A stretch of DNA of 64,000 bases from Hyphomicrobiales bacterium (lineage in GTDB: Bacteria > Pseudomonadota > Alphaproteobacteria > Rhizobiales > Rhizobiaceae): NCBI GenBank assembly GCA_900465685.1, contig UEGR01000006.1, forward strand, positions 1 to 64,000, read 5' to 3'. A program made the translations under genes and the position numbers. The first letter of the stretch is position 1, and every line of letters starts with the position of its first letter. Below, piece after piece: positions 56,536-64,000 of this stretch. Under the pieces are notes generated by a model. That model was not told where the DNA came from. It saw only the letters and a program-made list of their open reading frames with translations, and ran no database searches.

Positions 56536-58338
56536 TCAGAGCACTTTTGCAAGAAACTCCCGGGTTCGGGGATGCGTTGGCGCATTAAAAAGCTGCTCCG
56601 GCCTACCGGTTTCGAGAATACGGCCCTCTTCTATGAACACCACCGTGTCCGCCACTTCACGGGCAAAGCCGATCTCATGGGTTACGATGACAAGCGTGGT
56701 GCCAGAGCGTGCAAGCTCCTTGATGACATCCAGCACTTCACCAACCAATTCCGGGTCGAGCGCAGAGGTTGGCTCGTCGAACAAGATGACTTTTGGATTG
56801 AGGGCCAATGTGCGGGCGATGGCGACACGCTGCTGTTGACCGCCGGAAAGCTGACGCGGATAGGCATTGATTTTTTCGCTGAGACCAACGCGCGCCAGTA
56901 GACGTTTTGCAATCACGGTCGCGGCATCCCGGGTCAGGCCACGGACGATCATCGGTGCTTCGATGATGTTTTCCAGCACGGTCAGATGTGGGAAGAGATT
57001 GAAGTTCTGAAACACCATACCGACATCGACGCGCTTTTTCAGAATGTCTTTTTCTTTCAACTCGTAGAGGGTGTTGCCGCTCTGGCGATAGCCCAGCAGT
57101 TCGTCATCAATCGAGATAAAGCCATCATCCACACGTTCCAGATGATTGATGGATCGCAGCAATGTCGATTTGCCCGAACCCGATGGGCCGAGGATTGCGG
57201 TCACACTACCGGGCTTGATGTGCAGGCTGACATTATCGAGAACGAGGTTGCTACCGAAGCTTTTCGATACACCGTGAATATCCACCGCACCGCGTCGCGT
57301 ACCTGTGAACCCGCTGACAGCAAGTGTTTCGGTAATCCGTGCATCCTGTTCGCTCAGTGCAACATTCTCTGCCTTGCTCGCTACGGGACTTTGTGTTGGA
57401 ACGAAACGAGCGAAAAGGCGTGTCAAAACAGCTGGCGGCGGATTGCGCAGCGCACCGCGAGAGAAATGCCGTTCGATATAATACTGCGCAATCGACAGCA
57501 CCGTCATGATGATCAGATACCAGACGGTTGCGACCATCAGCAGGGGAATGACTTCGAGGTTGCGGCGGTAGATGACCTGCACCGTGTAGAAGAGTTCCGG
57601 CAGCGCAAGCACGTAGACCATCGACGTGCCTTTGGCGAGACCAATGATCTCATTGAAGCCGGTTGGAAGGATCGTACGCATGGCTTGCGGAAGCACGATG
57701 CGGAAGGCTTGTCTGCGTCGTGGCAAGCCGAGCGCAGCAGCAGCTTCGAGCTGTCCCTGATCGACAGACAAAATACCGCCACGGATAATTTCGGATGAGA
57801 ACGCAGCCTGATTGAGACTCAACCCCAGAAGGGCGGCAGCAAACGGACTGAGAATCTGAACGGTGGGGTACTCGGCAAAGGTGATATCCGTATATGGGAC
57901 ACCTAATCTGACCGTTTCATATAGATATCCGAGATTGTTCAAAACAAGAAGCAGCACGATCAGCGGGATGGAACGCAGCAGCCAGATATAGGCCCATGAA
58001 AGACCGGATAGCAGCGGCGAGCGTGAAACGCGAGCAAGCGCAAGCGCGGTTCCCAGTGCAAATCCAAGCACTGTTGCAAGTGCTGTCAGCCACAGCGTTC
58101 GCATCAAACCGACAAGGACGGGCTCTGACAAGAACCATTCTGCAAAGACCGGCCAGCCCCATTTGGGGTTGGTCAGAACCGATTGCAGCACGGCGATAAT
58201 CAGGCCTGCGGCCAAGATCGTACCAGCGACGCGGGCCGGATAACGTGCCGGAACGATGCGATAATGTTTGAAATCGCCGGGACTGACGCGAGAGCCTGTT
58301 TCTCTGTCCGTACCCGCAAACTCTGTAGCGATAGCCAT
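56536..58338 (-). CDS. fused ABC permease and ATPase of an amino-acid importer
   Basis: A 600-residue fusion. The permease part (about 1-300) has several helices, VGLMRTLWLTALATVLGFAL at the first family block and the EAA loop LEAAAALGLPRRRQAFRIVL. A linker (about 300-345) leads to a complete ATPase: Walker A AILGPSGSGKSTLLRSINHL, signature LSGGQQQRVAIARTLAL, Walker B VILFDEPTSALDPE. GltK/TcyL and TcyN-type proteins are normally separate. With three binding proteins encoded behind it, one transporter is probably shared. The ATG at 58338 is preferred over an in-frame GTG at 58347. B. subtilis TcyJKLMN and YxeMNO are the analogous transporters. Confidence 0.92.
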   Translation of the reverse strand: MAIATEFAGTDRETGSRVSPGDFKHYRIVPARYPARVAGTILAAGLIIAVLQSVLTNPKWGWPVFAEWFLSEPVLVGLMRTLWLTALATVLGFALGTALALARVSRSPLLSGLSWAYIWLLRSIPLIVLLLVLNNLGYLYETVRLGVPYTDITFAEYPTVQILSPFAAALLGLSLNQAAFSSEIIRGGILSVDQGQLEAAAALGLPRRRQAFRIVLPQAMRTILPTGFNEIIGLAKGTSMVYVLALPELFYTVQVIYRRNLEVIPLLMVATVWYLIIMTVLSIAQYYIERHFSRGALRNPPPAVLTRLFARFVPTQSPVASKAENVALSEQDARITETLAVSGFTGTRRGAVDIHGVSKSFGSNLVLDNVSLHIKPGSVTAILGPSGSGKSTLLRSINHLERVDDGFISIDDELLGYRQSGNTLYELKEKDILKKRVDVGMVFQNFNLFPHLTVLENIIEAPMIVRGLTRDAATVIAKRLLARVGLSEKINAYPRQLSGGQQQRVAIARTLALNPKVILFDEPTSALDPELVGEVLDVIKELARSGTTLVIVTHEIGFAREVADTVVFIEEGRILETGRPEQLFNAPTHPRTREFLAKVL

Positions 58339-58518
58339 GATCAACACTGCTCCGAATATTCATTCAACTTATGACTCACTGCAGACGTGTCTGTCATGGA
58401 AGTCGTTTGAAATTATTTTCGGAGATGAAGCATCGCGTTTCAAAACAAATAAGTCTATTTAAACAGGCGACAGCGGATGTTTTTTCCATAACACCCACCA
58501 TGACACCCAATCATTTAC

Positions 58519-59061
58519 TTATCCAAACGCAGCCTGCTTCGCAGCCGGATCAGAAAGATTAAAATCAACTATTTCGATATTTTCAATATTTTTCTCGAAA
58601 GGCAACGTCCCGTAAATTTCGGGATCGGCTGAGACATCAAAAAGCGCCGTATATCCATTTCTCAAATAGAGTTCTCTGGCTTCTGGCTGTCGGAAACCAG
58701 TGGTCAGATAGACACGGCTGTAACCCTGACGGTGCGCCTGCGCTTCCAGTTCATCGAGCACTTTTTTGGCGAGCCCCTGCCGACGCAAATCACTATGTGT
58801 CCAGATACGCTTGAACTCGGCGGTCACATCATCGTAGCGCATGAATGCACCACCAGCGATTGTCTGGCCATCACGAAGCAGCAGCAGGAAATTGCCGTGC
58901 GGCGGCGCAAAAGCTTCCGGTGGATATCTGTTCATTTCGGCTGCTGCGCCCTCTTCATTGAAATAGGTGCCGTAGCGCGTGTCATACTCGATTGTCAGCG
59001 CCTCGATCAGCGGCACCGCACGAATATCGGTCGTTGAAGTGTAGAGAAATTCATCCGCCAT
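58519..59061 (-). CDS. GNAT N-acetyltransferase (YxeL/YtmI-like context)
   Basis: A 180-residue acetyltransferase: NFLLLLRDGQTIAGGAFMRY, DDVTAEFKRIWTHSDLRRQG (acetyl-CoA loop LRRQGLAKKVLDELE), YSRVYLTTGFRQPEARELYL. Paralog of 48816-49442 without the C-terminal extension. It lies between the amidohydrolase gene and the ABC importer gene, all on the minus strand. That neighbourhood is the one of YxeL/YtmI, which N-acetylate S-substituted cysteines before oxidation in Bacillus. The activity here is inferred from that context. Confidence 0.87.
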   Translation of the reverse strand: MADEFLYTSTTDIRAVPLIEALTIEYDTRYGTYFNEEGAAAEMNRYPPEAFAPPHGNFLLLLRDGQTIAGGAFMRYDDVTAEFKRIWTHSDLRRQGLAKKVLDELEAQAHRQGYSRVYLTTGFRQPEARELYLRNGYTALFDVSADPEIYGTLPFEKNIENIEIVDFNLSDPAAKQAAFG

Positions 59062-59095
59062 GATGGGCCATCCATGTTGAAGAAATCGTGCAATC

Positions 59096-60286
59096 TCAGA
59101 TCAGTGAGGCTTCGGTCAGCCGAACCCAAAACAGCGCGGCTGGAAGCATGATTTCATCGTTGAAATTGTAATTGGAGCTATGAAGACCAGCACTGTCGCC
59201 ATTGCCGACGAAGAAATACGTTCCCGGCTTCTGTTCGAGCATGAAGGCAAAATCCTCGCTCGCTGTGCGCGGTCTGAAATCTTCTACGACAGTGTCGTTG
59301 GGGAACGTACGGAGCGCGACCTGTCGCGCAAATTCCGTCTCGGCTTTTGCGTTGATCAGGGCAGGAAAACCCCACTGATAATTGACATCGGCAACAGCAC
59401 CATAGCTTTCGGCCTGTGAACGCGCGACAGCTTCAATCCGCCGCCGCAACTCTTCACGCACAGTTTGCGAGAACGAGCGAATGGTAATGCCAAGGTCGAC
59501 ATGAGCCGGAATGACATTCAACGCATCGCCGCCATGAATGGAGGCCACCGTCACAACCCCCATGTCGAGCGGGTCGAGATTGCGCGCGACCACGGTTTGC
59601 AGGGCCAGAACAATCGACGAAGCAACCACAACCGGATCGACCGATTTGTGTGGTTCTGCACCATGACCACCACGTCCGTTCACGCGAATTCTTGCTCGGT
59701 CCACCGATGCCATTGCGGGGCCTGTGACAAAGCCGAATTTCCCTGCGGGCACACCCGGCCAGTTGTGCAGCCCATAGACGGCATCGCACGGAAAGCGCTC
59801 AAAGAGGCCGTCATCGATCATGCGTCGGGCACCTGCCCCGATCTCCTCAGCGGGCTGGAAAATAAGATGCACCGTGCCGGAAAAGCGACCGGACTGGGCA
59901 AGATAGCGTGCCGCTGCCAGCAAAACGGTCATATGTCCGTCATGGCCACATGCGTGCATCACACCGGAATTGCTGCTTGCGTAATCAAGGCCAGTCGCCT
60001 CGACGATCGGTAGGGCGTCCATATCCGCCCTGATGCCAATGGTCTTGTTCGAGTTGCCACGTTTCAATGTGCCAACCACACCAGAACCACCAACGCCAGT
60101 TGTAACGTCATAGCCCCACTGGTTGAGATAATCTGCCACCAGAGCAGACGTCCGGGTTTCCTTGAACGCCAGTTCCGGATGAGTATGAATGTCGCGACGC
60201 AAAGCGATAAACTCGTCGATAAACGAGGCAAGACCTGCCTCGATTTCCAGTTTCCGGTTTACGTCTGGCGACCGTTGAATATTCAT
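59096..60286 (-). CDS. M20-family amidohydrolase (deacetylase)
   Basis: A 396-residue metal-dependent amidohydrolase: [40 protein letters not shown], metal site [20 protein letters not shown] (Cys-x-His and Asp), general base in [16 protein letters not shown], dimer domain with [20 protein letters not shown], and a final metal His region [17 protein letters not shown]. It hydrolyses N-acyl amino acids. In the yxe/ytm pathways this enzyme (YxeP/YtnL) removes the acetyl group to release cysteine. Its start overlaps the stop of the LLM gene by 4 bases, so the two are co-translated. Confidence 0.92.
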   Translation of the reverse strand: MNIQRSPDVNRKLEIEAGLASFIDEFIALRRDIHTHPELAFKETRTSALVADYLNQWGYDVTTGVGGSGVVGTLKRGNSNKTIGIRADMDALPIVEATGLDYASSNSGVMHACGHDGHMTVLLAAARYLAQSGRFSGTVHLIFQPAEEIGAGARRMIDDGLFERFPCDAVYGLHNWPGVPAGKFGFVTGPAMASVDRARIRVNGRGGHGAEPHKSVDPVVVASSIVLALQTVVARNLDPLDMGVVTVASIHGGDALNVIPAHVDLGITIRSFSQTVREELRRRIEAVARSQAESYGAVADVNYQWGFPALINAKAETEFARQVALRTFPNDTVVEDFRPRTASEDFAFMLEQKPGTYFFVGNGDSAGLHSSNYNFNDEIMLPAALFWVRLTEASLI

Positions 60287-61638
60287 GCCGCACCCTTTCG
60301 GTGACTTCCGACATCATTGCTTTCAACGGGCTTCGCATAGCGGCTCTGCGGATACTCCAACCCAAGATTTGCGCGCAGCGTATCGTGTTTCAGGCTGCCT
60401 TCGTGATATCCGCGCTCTTCCAGAATTGGCAGAACATGGGCAATGAAATCATCCAGTCCCTCGGCAATCACCGGGAAACCAAGGATGAAACCGTCAGCGG
60501 CCTTCTGCTCTTTCCAAAGAATGATTTCGTCTGCAATTTTCTCTGCCGTACCAATGAAGGACGTGCGTGGTGTGGCCACATTCAGCGCCACTTCGCGCAG
60601 ACTGAGCTTGTTTGCAGCCGCGTCCCGCTTGATGCGATCGGTTGTCGAACGGAAGCTGTTCTTGCCGACGTCACCAAGATCAGGGAAAGGCGCATCGAGA
60701 TCATAGGCGGTGAAATCATGGTGATCGAAGAAACGACCGAGATAGGATAGCGCTTCGTGGATGCTTACGAGATTGCGGATCGCCTGATATTTCTCTTCAG
60801 CTTCAACTTCGGTTCGTCCAACAATGGGGCCGATGCCCGGATAAATGCCGACATCGTCCTGCGAACGCCCATGGGCAACCGCACTTGCTTTGATCTGCGC
60901 ATAAAATGTCTGGCTGTCCTTGATGGTACCCGCATTGGTGAAGACGGCGTCCGCGTGTTTGCCCGCAAGTCCGACACCCGCTTCGGAAGCACCGGCCTGA
61001 AAGATAACAGGCTGGCCCTGAGGCGATCGCTGAATATTGAGCGGTCCTTCAACCGAGAAGAAGCGCCCCTTGTGGTCGAGCCGATGAAAACCTTCCGGCT
61101 TGTAAAACTGTCCGCTCTCACGATCACGAACGAAGGCGTCTTCATCCCATGAATCCCAGAGGCCCTTGGTCACTTCAAGATATTCATCGGCAATTTCATA
61201 ACGCAGAGCGTGCTCGGGATGTGGCTTGCCATAGTTACGGCCTGACCCTTCGAGCGGCGATGTCACCACATTCCAGCCCGCACGCCCGCCTGAGATGAGA
61301 TCAAGCGATGCGAACTGTCGTGCGACCGTAAACGGATCGCTATAGGACGTAGAAACTGTGCCCGCGAGACCAATGCGCTTCGTGTTTGCCGCGAGCGCCG
61401 AAAGGATGGTCAAAGGCTCAAAGCGATTTAGAAAATGCGGAATGGAAATCTCGTTGATATAGAGCCCGTCTGCGATGAAAGCGAAGCTGATGCCAGCCTC
61501 TTCGGACTTACGCGCCGTATCAATGAAAAATTGCAGGTTCACGCTGGCATCTGCCGGCCCGGATGGGTGTTTCCAGGCATTCATATGTCCTCCTGCACCC
61601 TGCAGCATCACACCGAATCTAATCTGCTTGGAACTCAT
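60283..61638 (-). CDS. LLM-class monooxygenase, YxeK/YtnJ (NtaA/DszA) type
   Basis: A 451-residue enzyme: [80 protein letters not shown] and [20 protein letters not shown]. It overlaps the amidohydrolase by 4 bases. In Bacillus, YxeK/YtnJ oxidise N-acetyl-S-alkylcysteine at sulfur or its neighbour carbon so that the C-S bond falls apart. The gene order LLM, deacetylase, GNAT, ABC importer gives a full inferred route. The FMN reductase is not in the window. Confidence 0.92.
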   Translation of the reverse strand: MSSKQIRFGVMLQGAGGHMNAWKHPSGPADASVNLQFFIDTARKSEEAGISFAFIADGLYINEISIPHFLNRFEPLTILSALAANTKRIGLAGTVSTSYSDPFTVARQFASLDLISGGRAGWNVVTSPLEGSGRNYGKPHPEHALRYEIADEYLEVTKGLWDSWDEDAFVRDRESGQFYKPEGFHRLDHKGRFFSVEGPLNIQRSPQGQPVIFQAGASEAGVGLAGKHADAVFTNAGTIKDSQTFYAQIKASAVAHGRSQDDVGIYPGIGPIVGRTEVEAEEKYQAIRNLVSIHEALSYLGRFFDHHDFTAYDLDAPFPDLGDVGKNSFRSTTDRIKRDAAANKLSLREVALNVATPRTSFIGTAEKIADEIILWKEQKAADGFILGFPVIAEGLDDFIAHVLPILEERGYHEGSLKHDTLRANLGLEYPQSRYAKPVESNDVGSHRKGAA

Positions 61639-61670
61639 TCGAGGTACTCCCTATAGCCATTGGCTTTGGA

Positions 61671-62678
61671 TCAGGCGGCAATAGCCAGACGTTCGCCTGC
61701 GAGGCTTTCGATGGCAGCTAATCGTTGCTCATGTGAAACGGCGGGGAACTCGAGCACAAACTCAGCCATCCCATATTGCTCGTGCAGCTCGTCGAGCTTC
61801 TGCTTCACCTGCTTTGCCGAGCCTGCGAGCACATTTGGATGCTTTTCTTCAACCCGATAATCAGTCTCTCCAGCCTGCCGCGCAAACTCGGCCGCTGCTT
61901 CCCGCGTACCAACCGAAACTGACTGTCCGGAGGCGAGATGAACCTTGAAGATTTTAATTTTCGAGACCACGGCATCAACCACATCTTGACTCTCGGCAAC
62001 CACTGCACCAAGCGCCAGCACCGGGACTTTTCCAGTCACATTGCGATAGGCATCGAACGTCTTCTGCAGATTGGCAGTATCGCCGTTTAAATGACCGGCA
62101 TAGACAAAATCCCAGCCGGAGTGCGCGGCAAGCAAAGCGCTCTCTGGGCTTGCGCCAAGCAAAAATTTTTCCGCAGGCACCTGTGGTTTAGGTGTTGCGG
62201 CCAACCCTTCAAAAGGACCCGATGCGATCTTGTCACCACCAAGAAATGCGCTGAGCTGTTCAAGCTTGCTGTTGAAATCGAGCCGCTTTTCGCCGCTCGT
62301 TTCCTGCTGTAACGCCTTGGTTGATAATGGAAGTCCGCCCGGCGCCTTGCCGACGCCGAGATCAACACGCCCGCGCCCAAGGACCGCCAGAAGGTTGAAG
62401 TTTTCGGCGACTTTATAAGGGCTGTAATGCTGGAGCATAACGCCACCAGAACCAATTCTGATCCGCTTTGTCGATGCCAGAAGATAAGAAACAAGCACTT
62501 CGGGCGAAGGCCCGGCCAGCTCCTCCGCATGATGATGCTCCGCAACCCAGAACCGCTTGTAGCCCGCTTGTTCGGCCGCCTGAGCATAAGATACGGAGTT
62601 CGCAAGGGCAGCTTCCGCATTACCCGCTTGCGCTACCGGGCTCTTGTCGAGAAGGCTTAACTGATAAGGCATCGGCAT
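61671..62678 (-). CDS. LLM-class flavin oxidoreductase, MsnO8/YtmO type
   Basis: About 335 residues: YQLSLLDKSPVAQAGNAEAA, EQAGYKRFWVAEHHHAEELA, RIRIGSGGVMLQHYSPYKVA, LGRGRVDLGVGKAPGGLPLS, ALAAHSGWDFVYAGHLNGD. This is the short MsnO8-type branch of the superfamily to which YtmO of Bacillus belongs. The frame opens at a GTG at 62690; ATG at 62678 or 62672 is more likely. It precedes the YxeK/YtnJ-like gene by about 30 bases, so probably first gene of the operon LLM, LLM, deacetylase, GNAT. Confidence 0.88.
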   Translation of the reverse strand: MPMPYQLSLLDKSPVAQAGNAEAALANSVSYAQAAEQAGYKRFWVAEHHHAEELAGPSPEVLVSYLLASTKRIRIGSGGVMLQHYSPYKVAENFNLLAVLGRGRVDLGVGKAPGGLPLSTKALQQETSGEKRLDFNSKLEQLSAFLGGDKIASGPFEGLAATPKPQVPAEKFLLGASPESALLAAHSGWDFVYAGHLNGDTANLQKTFDAYRNVTGKVPVLALGAVVAESQDVVDAVVSKIKIFKVHLASGQSVSVGTREAAAEFARQAGETDYRVEEKHPNVLAGSAKQVKQKLDELHEQYGMAEFVLEFPAVSHEQRLAAIESLAGERLAIAA

Positions 62679-62690
62679 ATCCACTTTCAC

Positions 62691-63477
62691 TGAACGACGT
62701 ATTTTGGTGCGACGCGCGCATTCAGACGTCAGTGATAAGTAGTTTCTCGGCTTCCGCAGAAAATCTCAAAGTTGATGCGACTTAAATCCGTTGCATTGAG
62801 GCAAATTTATTCTGCAGAGCTGACATATGTTGAAATGGCCGACTTCATCAGTCAGCTGGCCCTGACTGACAACATAGTCCGTTATGGACACCACCGCTGC
62901 GCAAGAAGTCCGTCTCATTGTACGACGTCACCGGAAATAATAGATATTTCCATGGTAGGTATGTGTCGTTTTCTCTTATTGCCTATTACAATAGAACATT
63001 CTCAATGCGTTGTGAAAAATCGTATATCATCAGCTGTTTTGGCATCCAGTCAGGAACATAAACTTGTGAGACAAGCCAAATACGTATCAGTGCTGAAGGC
63101 AAGCCATGGGTTGCACTGCAGTATTCGCATACCGCGGATCTGGTTGTTGGCACGCTCTCCCCCGCGTCCTCCATTTCAGCAATATTTAGTGCAACTGGTG
63201 AACTTCTCACTCCAGAGCCGCCAGTCCATGCAATCCCGCTTCGGCATCGAAGGCTACTCAGCACAGAACTGTGACGAAACTGGCCGCTCCGGTAACTGCA
63301 TTCCAATTCGGCAAGGTAGCTGCACCAACTCCCGACCAGATCGCCAGCGACTAGTCAAAGGCGAAGGCACATCCTGGTAACATACTCCAGATAATCTTTG
63401 GTTGATCTGCAATTACATCAGAATGATAAGCGGGAATGCCGAGCTTCGATGGACCGGAAATTAAGTTTGGTTGTCTT
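62691..63477. other. long gap without a convincing gene
   Basis: About 790 bases between two LLM genes. It should contain the minus-strand promoter of the LLM operon. Open frames on both strands (for instance plus 62772-63380) have no ribosome site, irregular composition and no recognised motif. A short protein-like run LAAPVTAFQFGKVAAPTPDQ (plus strand about 63274-63336) ends in a stop and may be a scrap of a lost gene. Confidence 0.4.
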
Positions 63478-64000
63478 CTATATTCTCAACCCAGCGGCTT
63501 TCACACGTGGCAAGATATGTTGACCGAAGAAGGCCAAGTCAGACTCGAAATCAACAAAAGTCAAGAGAACGCCGTCGCCCCCTGCTTTGGACAAGCGAAT
63601 AAGTTGTCCTGTGATTTCATCCGGGGTTCCGATGAGTTGGATATTGCCTCCGCCGATCCGGCGAAAACGGTCGTGCCCCGCGTGTGCTTGACTATCCGAG
63701 GCGGCAGCTTCTGTATAGAAGTTATCAATCGCAGCATTATCGGCAAGATCAACGACATGTTGGTAGGCGCGCGCTGTTTCGTCTCGCGTTTCGCGCGAAA
63801 AAATCAGCGGATTCGTATAAATTTTAACCTCCCGCCCATGGTTTGCGGCCGCTTGGCGAACCTTTGCAATGTGCCCCGGAAGTGCACCGGCGGCACCGTC
63901 AATGTCGGCTCCAACGGGACTGGTGACGAAGACTATGTCGGCAAAGCGACCGGCATAGTCCATTCCAGCCGGAGACCCCGTCGCCGTGACAATCAGCGGT
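63478..64000 (-). CDS. LLM-class monooxygenase, C-terminal part, cut by the window end
   Basis: The last 173 residues of a luciferase-like enzyme whose beginning lies beyond 64000. From the edge it reads PLIVTATGSPAGMDYAGRFA, DIVFVTSPVGADIDGAAGAL, GHIAKVRQAAANHGREVKIY, then GGGNIQLIGTPDEITGQLIR and GVLLTFVDFESDLAFFGQHI. The PLIVTATGSPAGMDYAGRFAD block is the flavin-phosphate region; the ending with a FGQHILPRV segment is typical of the RutA/SfnG/SsuD side of the family. Seventh LLM gene of the window. Confidence 0.85.
   Translation of the reverse strand, partial: PLIVTATGSPAGMDYAGRFADIVFVTSPVGADIDGAAGALPGHIAKVRQAAANHGREVKIYTNPLIFSRETRDETARAYQHVVDLADNAAIDNFYTEAAASDSQAHAGHDRFRRIGGGNIQLIGTPDEITGQLIRLSKAGGDGVLLTFVDFESDLAFFGQHILPRVKAAGLRI

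Noticed and set aside
62772..63380. 202-codon plus-strand frame in the gap between LLM genes
   Set aside because: No ribosome site, erratic composition rich in Ser/Arg/His, no motif; I treat it as chance.
1..64000. tRNA, rRNA or CRISPR arrays
   Set aside because: No cloverleaf-like blocks, conserved rRNA stretches or regularly spaced repeats were seen by eye.

Overview
The window looks like part of a genome of a Rhizobiales alphaproteobacterium, most likely Brucella/Ochrobactrum. Evidence: HWE-type histidine kinases, an EcfG-like ECF sigma factor, candidate GGAAC-N16/17-NGTT promoters, the two-Ku plus LigD end-joining set, and dispersed palindromes beginning GCGCATCCCGAAAA that are familiar from this order. 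The assignment rests on recognised protein style, not on a search. No rRNA, tRNA or CRISPR array was seen.

Positions 1 to about 28,100 form a general-stress and DNA-repair island. It holds small membrane or hydrophilic stress proteins, two DUF1269-like glycine-zipper proteins, and a four-gene signalling operon with 4-base overlaps (hybrid kinase, CheR, CheB, receiver-HWE kinase). It also holds a large catalase and a YciE-like ferritin-fold protein, an EcfG-like sigma factor with a lone receiver protein, and an SDR. Further along are a NUDIX hydrolase, a Cys-rich DUF326 protein, a lipocalin, topoisomerase IB, Ku, LigD and a second Ku. About fourteen starts in this part are preceded at short distance by a GGAAC-like / NGTT pair, the promoter type read by EcfG sigma factors, so much of the island may be one regulon. 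A PAS-HWE kinase and an intact IS5-family (IS427-type) element mark its right border.

Positions 30,500 to 64,000 look like a sulfur-scavenging region. First comes a six-gene operon: peptide-type ABC importer with a fused double ATPase, an SfnB/DszC-like flavoprotein and an LLM monooxygenase. Next are a three-domain periplasmic rhodanese, a CcdA-like plus thioredoxin-like pair, and a YeeE/YedE (thiosulfate) transporter with two small partners. A TonB receptor and RhtX/FptX-like MFS pair (siderophore uptake) follows. From 47.7 kb on there are five further complete or nearly complete LLM monooxygenases and one cut by the window end, two GNAT acetyltransferases, three paralogous solute-binding proteins, one fused permease-ATPase, a DsbA-fold isomerase-like protein and an M20 amidohydrolase. 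GNAT + LLM monooxygenase + M20 deacetylase + amino-acid ABC importer is the gene content of the Bacillus subtilis ytm and yxe operons for S-substituted cysteine breakdown, so I infer a similar N-acetylate, oxidise, deacetylate pathway here.

Decay is visible throughout: remnants of IS66, IS3 and probably IS6 elements, a frameshifted small gene, an ORF with an in-frame TAG, a truncated SDR and a truncated LLM gene.
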